64,000 bases of DNA from positions 1 to 64,000 of the forward strand of contig NZ_BMKW01000012.1 of the NCBI RefSeq assembly GCF_014644535.1. Reading direction: 5' to 3'. Made by a program: the position numbers and the translations under genes. Shown here piece by piece: positions 18,901-27,282 of this stretch. The notes beneath the pieces were generated by a model. It was given only the letters and a program-made list of their open reading frames with translations, was not told where the DNA came from and did not search any database. How positions within the stretch are numbered: position 1 is the first letter of the stretch; every line of letters starts with the position of its first letter. Source of the stretch: Neoroseomonas lacus (lineage in GTDB: Bacteria; Pseudomonadota; Alphaproteobacteria; Acetobacterales; Acetobacteraceae).

Positions 18901-19887
18901 ATGACGAACCCGCCGCGCTACGACGACCTGCCCCGCCCGCCCGATGATCCGACCGGCCTGCCCCTGTCCTGGGGCGTCTGGGGCCCGGATGACCAGGTCG
19001 GCACGCTGAACCGCATCACCGAGGCGACGGTCGCCGCGGCGCGCGAGGAGATCCGCACCGGCCGTCGCTTCAACATCAACCTGCCGCTCGACGAGCCTTT
19101 CGGCCTAGCGCTGCCCGGCGCGCATCGCCGGCGGGAGGCGCCGCACCCTGTCATGCTGTCGGAGGAACATCCCGGCCGCGTCACTCGCGACGACCGGCTG
19201 GACGGCTTCTGGCTGCAGGGCAGCACGCAGTGGGATGGGCTGTCGCATTTCGCCGACCCGACGCATGGCTTCTACAACCACGCGCCGCTCTCCTCGATCG
19301 TGCATGGCGCGGACAGCCGCAACGGCATCGACAAGGCATTGGCGCATGGCATCGCCGGGCGCTGCGTGCTGGCCGACTTGGTCCGCCATTTCGCCCGTAC
19401 CGGGCGCGACTGGTCGCCCATGGGCGGGCAACGCGCCGCCGCCGAGGACCTCGCCGCCTGCCTCGCCGCGCAGGGGACGGCGCTGCGCCCGGGAGACATC
19501 CTCCTGGTGCGCACCGGCTGGCTAACCGCCTTTCGCGCCGCGCCGGATGCCCAGGCGCGCCACCTCATGATCCAGGGCGTGAACGGCGCGCGCGATTATT
19601 CGGGGCTGGATGGCAACGAGCCGATGTGGCGCTTCCTCTGGGATGCCGGCATCGCCGCGGTCGCCGCCGACAACCCGACCGTCGAAGCCTGGCCAATCTT
19701 TCCCTGGAAGCCGGCGCTGCACCTGGCCATCGCGCGACTCGGCCTGTGCCTGGGCGAGTTCTTCGACCTGGAGGCCTTGGCCGCCGACAGCGCGGCAACC
19801 GGGCGGTACACGGGCTTCATGACCGCAGCACCGCTGAACCTGCGCGGCGGGATCGGCTCGCCGGGGAATGCGCTGGTCATTCGGTAG
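18901..19887 (+). CDS. Cyclase/kynurenine-formamidase-like metal hydrolase
   Basis: A 328-aa member of the cyclase family (Pfam Cyclase), metal-dependent hydrolases that include arylformamidases and isatin hydrolases. The metal-site region reads STQWDGLSHFADPTHGFYN near residues 101-119, a divergent HxGTHxDxPxH motif as in the long-form subfamily; the later DNPTVEAWP and LHLAIARLGLCLGE blocks also fit. An in-frame GTG at 18874 would add nine residues, but the ATG at 18901 is preferred. Substrate unknown. It ends in a convergent gap with the TauE/SafE gene. Confidence 0.8.
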   Translation: MTNPPRYDDLPRPPDDPTGLPLSWGVWGPDDQVGTLNRITEATVAAAREEIRTGRRFNINLPLDEPFGLALPGAHRRREAPHPVMLSEEHPGRVTRDDRLDGFWLQGSTQWDGLSHFADPTHGFYNHAPLSSIVHGADSRNGIDKALAHGIAGRCVLADLVRHFARTGRDWSPMGGQRAAAEDLAACLAAQGTALRPGDILLVRTGWLTAFRAAPDAQARHLMIQGVNGARDYSGLDGNEPMWRFLWDAGIAAVAADNPTVEAWPIFPWKPALHLAIARLGLCLGEFFDLEALAADSAATGRYTGFMTAAPLNLRGGIGSPGNALVIR

Positions 19888-20025
19888 GAGCCCGCCGGGC
19901 TGAAACCCACTGGCGCCGCTGCCGGACTCTGCGCCTGGGGCGTCATGTCGAGGGTCAAAACGGTCCTTCGGCCTCTCGCCAGGCGCGGCACCGCGACGGG
20001 CGGCGCGCCTCTCCGCACGCGCTGC

Positions 20026-20763
20026 TCATCCCACCGCCCGCAGCACCAGCCACACCCCGAGCAACCCCAGCGCCACCTGCACCACCTGCCGGAACGCCGC
20101 CTCGTTCAGCCGCCTGCGCAGCCGCCGCCCCACCTCCATTCCGGCGAAGGCGGGCAGCAGCCCCAGGCATGACGCCAGCCCAACGCCCACCGGCAGCATG
20201 CCGCCTCCGGCGAGCCCCGCCGCCATCGATCCGTTCACCATGACCACCGCGAGGCCGAAGCCCTGCACGAACTGCTCCCGTGGCAGCCGGATCGCCTGCA
20301 GCCAGGGCGCCGCCGGCACGATGTAGCTGCCGGTCAGCCCGGCGATCGCGCCCGAGACCAGCCCCATCGGCGGCCCCAGCCAGGATTCGGTGCGCGCACC
20401 CGGCGCCGGCAGGCTGGGCGCCGCCAGCGCCACCGCCGCCGACCCCACCAGGCACAGCCCGAGCAGCCCCGACAGCAGCACGACATCCGCCCGCGCGAGT
20501 TGCCCCGCTGCGAGGAAGGCCGCCAGCGCCGAGCAAAGTAGGAACCCCCCGATGCGCGGCGCCACCTGCCGCAGCGTGCCGCCCGTCACCGCCTGCCAGA
20601 TATTGGTCGCGAAGGAGGGCACCAACATCAGCGCCATCGCCTCCGGCAGCGGCCGGAACAGTGCGAGCAGCGCAATGCTGACGGTCGGCAGGCCGAAGCC
20701 CGCCACCCCCTTCACCAGACCGGCGATCAGGAAGATGGGGAGGATGAGGAGGAGTTCTGCCAT
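20026..20763 (-). CDS. TauE/SafE-family sulfite/organic anion exporter
   Basis: A 245-aa integral membrane protein with about eight hydrophobic segments and the TauE/SafE repeats: the N-terminal GLVKGVAGFGLPTVSIALL and the later GLVSGAIAGLTGSYIVP carry the Gly-rich turn motif. Members export sulfite, sulfoacetate or related anions; the substrate here is unknown. Its start lies 37 bases inside the end of the preceding membrane gene, so it is probably the last gene of a three-gene operon. The C-terminus ends at a 138-base convergent gap with no strong hairpin. Confidence 0.85.
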   Translation of the reverse strand: MAELLLILPIFLIAGLVKGVAGFGLPTVSIALLALFRPLPEAMALMLVPSFATNIWQAVTGGTLRQVAPRIGGFLLCSALAAFLAAGQLARADVVLLSGLLGLCLVGSAAVALAAPSLPAPGARTESWLGPPMGLVSGAIAGLTGSYIVPAAPWLQAIRLPREQFVQGFGLAVVMVNGSMAAGLAGGGMLPVGVGLASCLGLLPAFAGMEVGRRLRRRLNEAAFRQVVQVALGLLGVWLVLRAVG

Positions 20764-22121
20764 TCGCCCATCCTCGCACGCACCCGCTCCGCATCGGTCA
20801 GGCCCACACCGAAACGTGGCGCGAGCCCCAGCGCCGCCGCCAGCGGCACCAGCCAGATGATGCGCGCCTGATACCGGTCCACCGGCACGGACAATGCCCC
20901 GGTGGCGAAGGCATTCACCACCACCGCCACCAGCATCCCGCCCAGCAGCCCCGCCACCACGCGGTCATGCCGCCGGACCGCGCGCCACAGCGCCACGAAA
21001 GCCAGCGCCAGCGAGACCATCACCACCGGCACCTGCGGCGCGAGCCACGGCGCCGCCAGCGCCGGCAAGTCGCCGCGCATCTGCGCCCCGGCGTCAAAGG
21101 CCGCGAGCGCCGAGGCCGGCAGCCGCGCCACCGCCCGCCGGGCGGACAGTGCGAGGTGCCGGTCGCTCAGCGTGTCCCCCACCGCGAAGCGCTGCAGTTG
21201 CAGCAGGGTGTTGCGCGTCATCGCCTCGGCCACCTCGAGCGGATGCTCGCGCAGCGTCGCCGCGATGATGGAAGCCGCCTCCGGCGCCAGGCGCATGCCG
21301 CCCATGGCGATCGGTCGCCCATCGACGCTGCGGTTGGGCGGCGCCTGCGCATCCCACAGGAAGGCATCGCTATCCATCGGCAGCCGGTCGACGAAGCCGC
21401 ACAGATGCCACCCGGCCTGCGGGCAATGGGCGCGAATGGTCGCCGCCGCCGGCCCGTCAGCCTGCAGCCGCGCCAGCAGGAACACCGCGCCATGCGGCGA
21501 GAGCGTCGCCCGCCCAACGACCCAGGCATTGACGGCCACCAGGCCGCCCACCGCCAGCACCACCGGCAGCGCCGCCCGCAGCGCCGGCACCAAGCGGCGC
21601 GAGACAAGTCCAACGAACACCACCAGCGCCAACGCCGTCGGCAGATGCGACAGATGCACCGCCACCGCCAGCGCGCCGAGCAACACCAGCCACACCGCCT
21701 CGGCCGCCGCCAGCCTCTCCCGCGCGAAGCCCAGCAATAGCAGGCACAGCGGCCCAATCGCGGCGAAGATGTCGGGCATCAGCGTCACGGCGAACCATGG
21801 CGCCGCCGTCAGCCCCGCCACCCCGGCGCACAGCAGCCCATGCCCGACCGCTGAGGCTTTGCCCCGTACCCCACGCTGCGTCAGCCACAGCAAATGCGAC
21901 AGGATCACTACCTGCGCCACCGCCGGCCCCCACAGCGACCAGCCCGCCTGGAACAGCGCCAGGAAGCCGCCATAGGCCGGCGACTTGTCCCACGGCCATT
22001 CCGGAAACAGCGATTGGCCGAGATAGGAAACGCTGTCGATGAACACCAACGGATAGCCGTTGAGCAGCGCCGGCCACAGCAACAACGCCGCCCCGCCGAG
22101 AATGGCCAGCACCGCGATCAT
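20727..22121 (-). CDS. Polytopic membrane protein, GT-C-like, paralogue A
   Basis: A 464-aa membrane protein with roughly nine or ten hydrophobic segments, of unknown function. It starts with a membrane helix ending LLWPALLNGYPLVFIDSVSYL, where the Asp after the first helix recalls GT-C glycosyltransferases. A periplasmic-type loop near 225-280 contains SPHGAVFLLARLQADGPAA, a CPQAGWHLC cysteine pair and FVDRLPMD. The preceding gene encodes the same pattern, so the two are tandem duplicates. The start ATG overlaps that gene's stop (ATGA). A lipid-linked sugar transferase role is a guess from layout only. Confidence 0.65.
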   Translation of the reverse strand: MIAVLAILGGAALLLWPALLNGYPLVFIDSVSYLGQSLFPEWPWDKSPAYGGFLALFQAGWSLWGPAVAQVVILSHLLWLTQRGVRGKASAVGHGLLCAGVAGLTAAPWFAVTLMPDIFAAIGPLCLLLLGFARERLAAAEAVWLVLLGALAVAVHLSHLPTALALVVFVGLVSRRLVPALRAALPVVLAVGGLVAVNAWVVGRATLSPHGAVFLLARLQADGPAAATIRAHCPQAGWHLCGFVDRLPMDSDAFLWDAQAPPNRSVDGRPIAMGGMRLAPEAASIIAATLREHPLEVAEAMTRNTLLQLQRFAVGDTLSDRHLALSARRAVARLPASALAAFDAGAQMRGDLPALAAPWLAPQVPVVMVSLALAFVALWRAVRRHDRVVAGLLGGMLVAVVVNAFATGALSVPVDRYQARIIWLVPLAAALGLAPRFGVGLTDAERVRARMGEWQNSSSSSPSS

Positions 22122-23446
22122 GCGCGCCGCCGTGACAGCAACAGCATGGCGGCGACCGGCAACAGCCAGGCGATGCGGGCCTGATAGCGTGGGAACACGC
22201 CGGACAACCCACCCGTCGCCGCCGCATTGACCACCACCCCCAGCAGGATCGCGCCGAGATACGCCAGCGCCACCACATCCCCCGCCTGCCAGGCCCGCCA
22301 GCCACCCCAGGCCAGCAACGGCAGCGCCAGCAGCAAGACCCCGGCATCCAACGCGTTCAGCGGCGCCACCACCGCTGCCAGCACACCGCGCGCCTGCATT
22401 CCGGCATCGAAGGCGGCCAGTTCGCGCGGCGGGAAGCCCTCGGCGATGCGCGGCCGCAGCGCGGTGGCGAGGTTCTCTGCCCCCAACGTGTCGCCAACCC
22501 CGACCGTGACCATCTGTCGCAGTGTATTGCTCAATACCGCTTCCATCACCGCGACGGGGTGCGCGCGCAGCGTCTCGCTCACGATCTTCCCCGCCTCGGC
22601 CGAGATGAGCGCGCCGCCGAGAAAGCGCGGCTGCCCGGCCGCATCGCGATTCACCGGACTGTCGGGGCGCCAAAGAAAGTCATTCGCGTCCATCGGTAGC
22701 CGATCGACGAAGGCGCAGAGATACCATCCCGCATCGGGGCAGCGGTCGCGGATGACCTCGGTCGCCGGCCCATCTGCCTGCAACCGCGCCAGCATGAAGG
22801 TCGCCCCATGCGGCGAGAGCGCCAGGCGCCCATGCCCGACCAAATTCGTCACCAGCAACAGCACCACCGCCGCGACGACCGGCACGGCGACCCAGGCGGC
22901 ATCGACGATCCCGCGCCGCCGCGGCAACCCGGCCAGCAGCGCCAGCGCGACCATCGCTGCCGCCAATGGCAGATGCGACAGATGCGCGGCGATCCCGACA
23001 CTCGCCAGCGCCACCACCCAGCCCCTCTCGCCCGCGCCCAGCGACCCTCGCCCCGGCCCCAGCAGGAACAGCGCCAGCACCACCACCGGCGCAAAGACAT
23101 CCGGCATCAACATCGCGCCGGTGAAGGGCGCGCCGGTCAGCAGCGCCGCCACCAGGCACACCGCCAGATGCCGCCCCGCCGCCGCCCCACCCAGCGCGCG
23201 CTGCACCAGCCACAGCAAATGCGACACCACCAGCCCCTGCGCGACCATCGGCAACCACAGCGAGACGCGCCAATGCGTCAGATGCAGCAAGGGCCCATAG
23301 ATCCAGGGCTTGTCCCAAAGCATCAGCGGCCCGAGCGTCTGGTGCAGGAAGCCGCCGGTATCGCTGAACACCAGCGGATAGCCGTTCAGCACCGCAGGCC
23401 ACAGCAACAGGGCGGCGCCGGCGAGGATGGCGGCGGCCGCCCTCAT
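22118..23446 (-). CDS. Polytopic membrane protein, GT-C-like, paralogue B
   Basis: A 442-aa membrane protein, first in a three-gene minus-strand operon. It matches paralogue A along its length: LLWPAVLNGYPLVFSDTGGFL at the first helix, SPHGATFMLARLQADGPAT, then CPDAGWYLC and FVDRLPMDANDFLW in the large loop, and a final RYQARIAWLLP segment. The ATG at 23446 is chosen because the first helix begins at once; GTG codons slightly upstream are possible. I do not recognise a named family. The conserved Cys pair may form a disulfide outside the membrane. Confidence 0.65.
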   Translation of the reverse strand: MRAAAAILAGAALLLWPAVLNGYPLVFSDTGGFLHQTLGPLMLWDKPWIYGPLLHLTHWRVSLWLPMVAQGLVVSHLLWLVQRALGGAAAGRHLAVCLVAALLTGAPFTGAMLMPDVFAPVVVLALFLLGPGRGSLGAGERGWVVALASVGIAAHLSHLPLAAAMVALALLAGLPRRRGIVDAAWVAVPVVAAVVLLLVTNLVGHGRLALSPHGATFMLARLQADGPATEVIRDRCPDAGWYLCAFVDRLPMDANDFLWRPDSPVNRDAAGQPRFLGGALISAEAGKIVSETLRAHPVAVMEAVLSNTLRQMVTVGVGDTLGAENLATALRPRIAEGFPPRELAAFDAGMQARGVLAAVVAPLNALDAGVLLLALPLLAWGGWRAWQAGDVVALAYLGAILLGVVVNAAATGGLSGVFPRYQARIAWLLPVAAMLLLSRRRA

Positions 23447-23669
23447 GCCCGCGCGCACCGCGCTCGCCACCCGGCCCGCCCCAGGCTGTCGCTGTGGTTG
23501 GAGATCATGGCGGAATGCTCGCCTCGGCCTGCCCGGCTGGCAAGGCGGGGGCGTCACGCCACCGCACCGGGCTTCGTTGCCGCCGCCAAATGCGATCTCC
23601 CACGATGTCCTGGACCGTCGTAGCCTGCCTCATGCGTTGGACGCGCCAGCGCCGCTGCGGGAGGATCGA

Positions 23670-25490
23670 ATGGACGTGCTCGGATGGCCTTCGTGGGCGG
23701 GCGGGCGGCGACGTGGGTTGTTGGGATCGAGTTCGCTGCTCGCCGGGGCCGTTGCCATGCTGGCGGTCATGTCGCTGCCGCCCCGGTCAGCCTTCAGTCA
23801 GGCCACGCCGGCCCCGGCCGCCGCCCCGCAGCCGGTCGCCACCACCGGCCAGCAGGACAATCTGACCCAGGCGCAGCTCGAACAGCTGCTCGCCCCGATC
23901 GCGCTCTATCCCGACGACCTGCTGATGCAGATGCTGATGGCCTCGACCTACCCGCTCGAGGTGGTGCAGGCCAAGCGCTGGCTTGGCCAGGGCCAGAACG
24001 CCGCGCTGCGCGGCGACGCGCTGGCGCAGGCACTGGTGGCGCAATCCTGGGACCCCTCGGTGAAGTCCCTGGTGCCCTTCCCCGACGTGCTGACCATGAT
24101 GAACGATCAGCTCGAATGGACGCAGCAACTCGGTGACGCCGTGCTGGCCCAGCAGCAGGATGTGATGAACAGCATCCAGGTGCTGCGCGGCCGCGCCCAG
24201 GCCAATGGCGCGCTGCAATCGGGCCCGCAGCAGACGGTGAATGTGACGCAGACGGTCAACGTGCCGCCGCCGGCACCCGGCGCGCCGCCGGTGGTGGTGG
24301 CACCGCCCCCGCAGGTCATCACCATCGCGCCGACCCAGCCGGAGGTGGTCTATGTACCGGCCTATGACCCCAATGTGGTCTATGGCACCTGGCCCTACCC
24401 GCAGAGCCCGCCGGCCTACTACCCCCCGCCGGTCGGCTGGGGTCTCGGCAGCGCGTTGCTCACCGGCATGGCCTTCGCCGGTGGCGCGGCGATCGTCGGT
24501 TCGCTGTGGGGCTGGGGCAGCCCCAATTGGGGTGGCGGCAACATCAACGTGAATGCCAGCCGCTACAACAACATCAACGTCAACCGTAACCAGATCAGCG
24601 GCAACAACTGGTCGCACGACACCACCCACCGTGGCGGGGTGGCGTATTCCAACGACCGGGTGCGCAACAACGTCGGCGCGAACCGCCCCGGCGTCGATGG
24701 CGCGAATCGCAATCAGGCCCGCGACCAGATGCGCGGCCGGGTGGATCAGGCACAGCGCGGCGAAGGTATCGGCGGCGGCCCTGGCGGCATTGGTGGTGCC
24801 GGCCGTCCCGGCGGCGCGGGTGGCCCGGGCGGCATTGGTGGTGCGGGCCGTCCTGGTGGTGCGGACGGTCCAGGCGGCATCGGTGGCGCCGGCCGCCCCG
24901 GTGGTGCGGGCGGTCCAGGCGGCATTGGTGGCGCCGGCCGTCCCGGCGGCGCGGGCGGTCCAGGCGGCGTTGGCGGTGCCGGCCGTCCCGGTGGTGCGGG
25001 CGGTCCGGGCAGTGTTGGTGGTGCGGGCCGTCCTGGTGGTGCGGACGGTCCAGGCGGCATCGGTGGCGCCGGCCGCCCCGGTGGTGCGGGCGGTCCGGGC
25101 AGTGTTGGTGGTGCGGGCCGTCCTGGTGGTGCGGACGGTCCAGGCGGCATCGGTGGCGCCGGCCGCCCCGGTGGCGCGGGCAGTGCGGGCAGCGTTGGTG
25201 GTGCCGGCCGCCCCGGCGGCGCTGGTGGCCCCGGAAACCGTGGTGGTGCGATCCAGCAGCGCCCCGCCGTCGGCCAGAGCCCGAGCGGACGCCCGCAGGC
25301 CCGCCCGGCGCAGACCCCGGCGCGGCAAGCACCGCAAGGCTTCCAGGGCATGGGCGACGGCGGGCGTGACCGCGCGGCGGCGCAGCGTGGCGCCTCCAGC
25401 CGGCAGGGCCAGGTCTCGGCACGTCAGGGTGGCGGCGGTGGCGGACGCGGCGGTGGCGGCGGCGGACGTGGTGGTGGCGGGCGGCGGTGA
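23670..25490 (+). CDS. DUF3300 protein with collagen-like Gly-rich repeats
   Basis: A 606-aa predicted envelope or secreted protein. A signal/anchor region at about 15-45 ends in SAFSQA. Residues 60-250 match the DUF3300 pattern: LAPIALYPDDLLMQMLMAST, YPLEVVQAKRWL, SWDPSVKSLVPFPDVL and VVYVPAYDPNVVYGTWPYP. A Trp/Asn-rich part at 265-340 is followed by ten 15-residue Gly/Pro/Arg repeats at 370-519 and a Gly/Arg/Gln-rich tail. The ATG at 23670 follows GGGAGGA. Function unknown; the repeats suggest an extended, flexible or matrix-binding segment. The next gene, DUF2950, is its likely partner. Confidence 0.85.
   Translation: MDVLGWPSWAGGRRRGLLGSSSLLAGAVAMLAVMSLPPRSAFSQATPAPAAAPQPVATTGQQDNLTQAQLEQLLAPIALYPDDLLMQMLMASTYPLEVVQAKRWLGQGQNAALRGDALAQALVAQSWDPSVKSLVPFPDVLTMMNDQLEWTQQLGDAVLAQQQDVMNSIQVLRGRAQANGALQSGPQQTVNVTQTVNVPPPAPGAPPVVVAPPPQVITIAPTQPEVVYVPAYDPNVVYGTWPYPQSPPAYYPPPVGWGLGSALLTGMAFAGGAAIVGSLWGWGSPNWGGGNINVNASRYNNINVNRNQISGNNWSHDTTHRGGVAYSNDRVRNNVGANRPGVDGANRNQARDQMRGRVDQAQRGEGIGGGPGGIGGAGRPGGAGGPGGIGGAGRPGGADGPGGIGGAGRPGGAGGPGGIGGAGRPGGAGGPGGVGGAGRPGGAGGPGSVGGAGRPGGADGPGGIGGAGRPGGAGGPGSVGGAGRPGGADGPGGIGGAGRPGGAGSAGSVGGAGRPGGAGGPGNRGGAIQQRPAVGQSPSGRPQARPAQTPARQAPQGFQGMGDGGRDRAAAQRGASSRQGQVSARQGGGGGGRGGGGGGRGGGGRR
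24777..25226 (+). repeat. Ten tandem 45-bp repeats within the DUF3300 gene
   Basis: Ten in-frame 45-bp units encode GPGGIGGAGRPGGAG or variants (Ile/Val/Ser-Val at positions 4-5, Gly or Asp at position 15). A two-unit 90-bp block starting at about 25002 is repeated nearly base for base from about 25092, and a related copy begins near 24837, so the array has expanded by recent unit duplication. It is coding and has no unique spacers, so it is not a CRISPR. Confidence 0.95.
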
Positions 25491-25501
25491 GGAACATGGC
25501 A

Positions 25502-26482
25502 ATGACCAGGACATCCCTGATCGGCGGCCTCGCCGCCCTGTTGATCGCCTCAGCCGCGCTGGCCCAGGCACCGGCCCCGGTGGTACCCCCTGAGGCACCG
25601 GCCGCCGAATCCCGGCCGGCGGCGCGGCGGACGATCCCGCCGGCGACCTATCCGACGCCGGAGGCCGGCTTCGCCGCGCTCGTCGCCGCGTTGCGCGCGC
25701 CGGGCGACCGGCAGGCGTTGCGCGTCCTCGGTACCGCCGGGGTGCGGCTGGTGCGCTCGGGCGACCCGGTGGCGGACCGCGCGGCGCGCGAACGCTTCCT
25801 CACCGCCTATGATCAGAAGTCGGAGATCGTTCGCCCGGCACCTGACCGGGCCGAGCTTCAGGTCGGCGATGATGGCTGGCCCTTGCCGCTGGTGATGCTG
25901 CAACGCGGCGGCGTATGGCGTTTCGACACGGCCGCCGCGACGCAGGCTGTCGTGGACCGCCGCATCGGGCGCAATGAACTCGACACCATCGACGTGTTGC
26001 GCGAGCTGGTGCGCGCGCAGGACGAATATGCGCGCACTGCCGGACGCGTCGGCGCGTTTCGCACCTATGCGCGGCGCTTCTTCTCCACCCCCGGGCAACG
26101 CGACGGGCTGTATTGGCACACCGAGGAAGGCGAGCCGGAGAGCCCGCTCGGCCCGCTGGCCGCGGCGGCGAGTGCCGGGGGCTATTCGCATGGCGGCGGC
26201 GATACGCCGCAACCCTTCCATGGCTACCTGTTCCGCATGCTGGAATCACAGGGCCCGGCGGCACCGGGCGGGGCGATGGACTACATTGTGAATGGCCGGA
26301 TGATCGGCGGCTTCGCGGCGGTCGCCTGGCCGGCACGCTACAGTGTCTCGGGCATCAAGACCTTCATGGTCAGCCATGACGGGCAGGTGTGGGAACGCGA
26401 CCTGGGACCGCAGACGGCACGCGAGGCGGCGGCAATCACCACGTTCAATCCGGGCGAGGGCTGGACGCGCGTCGCGGAGTAG
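25502..26482 (+). CDS. DUF2950 exported protein
   Basis: A 326-aa protein with a signal peptide (LIGGLAALLIASAALAQA). The DUF2950 features are FAALVAALRAPGDRQALRVL early, the central GWPLPLVMLQRGGVWRFDT, GLYWHTEEGEPESPLGPL and the C-terminal GYLFRMLESQGPAAPGGAMD plus ERDLGP. Three starts are in frame: GTG 25487 (overlapping the DUF3300 stop), ATG 25496 and ATG 25502; GAGGA at 25489-25493 is correctly spaced only for 25502. It is translationally linked to the DUF3300 gene. Role unknown, probably envelope-related. Confidence 0.85.
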   Translation: MTRTSLIGGLAALLIASAALAQAPAPVVPPEAPAAESRPAARRTIPPATYPTPEAGFAALVAALRAPGDRQALRVLGTAGVRLVRSGDPVADRAARERFLTAYDQKSEIVRPAPDRAELQVGDDGWPLPLVMLQRGGVWRFDTAAATQAVVDRRIGRNELDTIDVLRELVRAQDEYARTAGRVGAFRTYARRFFSTPGQRDGLYWHTEEGEPESPLGPLAAAASAGGYSHGGGDTPQPFHGYLFRMLESQGPAAPGGAMDYIVNGRMIGGFAAVAWPARYSVSGIKTFMVSHDGQVWERDLGPQTAREAAAITTFNPGEGWTRVAE

Positions 26483-26550
26483 GCGGGTAACGGAAGCGCG
26501 GAGGGGGGCGCCGCAATCGCGCTGGGGTGGTGCCGCCCCGCGGTAGAGCC

Positions 26551-26774
26551 GGAGAGGGCTTTGCCCCCTCCGGGCCACCCCCACCAAAGGCCAAAGGGCC
26601 TTTGGAAACCTCGATCTAGCGCAGGGCACTACGGGCAGGCGCGCTCCGTATGAGACGCCCCGCGCGCCAAAGCGGGCCTCGGCAGTCATCCTGACAGCAA
26701 CGCGCGATGCCGACAGACGGCAGTCCAAGGGGGACGTGCCCTTTGGCGGGATGGTTCAAAGGCGCGGCCCCCCT
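26551..26774. repeat. Paired inverted palindromic repeat, family 2, copy A
   Basis: A 224-bp element whose ends are imperfect inverted copies of each other. The left arm (26551-26610) contains GGAGAGGGCTTTGCC, CCCCACCAAAGGCC and GGCCTTTGGAAACC; the right arm (26722-26774) contains GTCCAAGGGG and CCCTTTGGCGGGATGGTT. Copy B is at 59524-59765. The layout resembles REP doublets of other bacteria. This copy is the more degraded one. Confidence 0.7.
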
Positions 26775-26815
26775 CGGATCTTCCGCGCGGCGGTTGCGAT
26801 GGACTCGTCGTCTTT

Positions 26816-26830
26816 GTTCGTGTTATGTTC
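26816..26830. promoter_or_regulatory. LexA (SOS) box with no obvious target
   Basis: GTTC at 26816-26819 and GTTC at 26827-26830 are separated by seven bases (GTGTTAT). This GTTC-N7-GTTC direct repeat is the established alphaproteobacterial LexA operator, and its AT-rich setting in GC-rich DNA supports a real site. Neither neighbour starts here; both end here. It may control an unannotated small RNA or be a relic. Confidence 0.55.
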
Positions 26831-26913
26831 CAAAAATCAACGGGTGCCCTGCACCGGCACTGCAGCCGATAGGGACGTAAAATCCTAAAATCCCAAAGTA
26901 ACAGCCCGCCGCC

Positions 26914-27282
26914 TCATGACGCGAACAGGCACAGCACATTGCCCTCCGGGTCCGCCGCATGCAGCGCATATTCCCCCGAGGGCAGCGGCCCCGGCGGGTC
27001 CAGCACGGCGACCTTGGCCATCAGCAGCCGGCGATGCCAGCGTTCCACCTCGTCGCGCGAATCGAGATGGAAGGCGAGCATCACCCCCGGCTGCCCCTCG
27101 CGCGGGAACAGCGCGTCGCCGCGCGCGCGCAGCGCCAGGCTGACATGGCCGAGGTCGAAGCGCAGCCAGCCGCTGCCGGTCTCTGCCGGCGGCCCTTCCA
27201 GGATGCGCTCGTAAAAGGCGCGCTGGCGGTTGATGTCGCGGCAGGGAATGACGACGGCGTCGAGATGCGGGGGTTTCGTCAC
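26914..27282 (-). CDS. VOC-fold (glyoxalase/bleomycin-resistance-like) protein
   Basis: A 122-aa single VOC domain. HLDAVVIPCRDINRQRAFYER opens the first beta-alpha-beta module and the C-terminal YALHAADPEGNVLCLF holds the terminal conserved Glu region (PEGN). Members bind a divalent metal and act on varied substrates, or serve as binding proteins; nothing here fixes the substrate. The start overlaps the moaE stop by four bases, so it is read with moaD-moaE, without an obvious link to molybdopterin. Confidence 0.85.
   Translation of the reverse strand: MTKPPHLDAVVIPCRDINRQRAFYERILEGPPAETGSGWLRFDLGHVSLALRARGDALFPREGQPGVMLAFHLDSRDEVERWHRRLLMAKVAVLDPPGPLPSGEYALHAADPEGNVLCLFAS

Larger units (their letters stand above)
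26483..26913. other. 431-base intergenic region
   Basis: This gap lies between DUF2950 (+) and the VOC gene (-), whose ends face each other. It holds a paired-palindrome repeat element (26551-26774) and then an AT-rich stretch (about 26800-26905) with a LexA box and a tandem TAAAATCC duplication at 26877-26892. No protein-coding frame is convincing. Confidence 0.6.

Noticed and set aside
24777..25226. CRISPR-like tandem repeats
   Set aside because: Units are contiguous, in frame and coding, with no unique spacers and no cas genes nearby.
23787..25598. 603-codon minus-strand frame opposite the DUF3300 gene, Thr/Ala-rich repeats
   Set aside because: The repeat is a consequence of the 45-bp coding array on the other strand; there is no start signal.
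26246..26728. 160-codon minus-strand frame reaching into the family 2 repeat
   Set aside because: Mostly antisense of the DUF2950 gene and the palindromic arms; no support as a gene.
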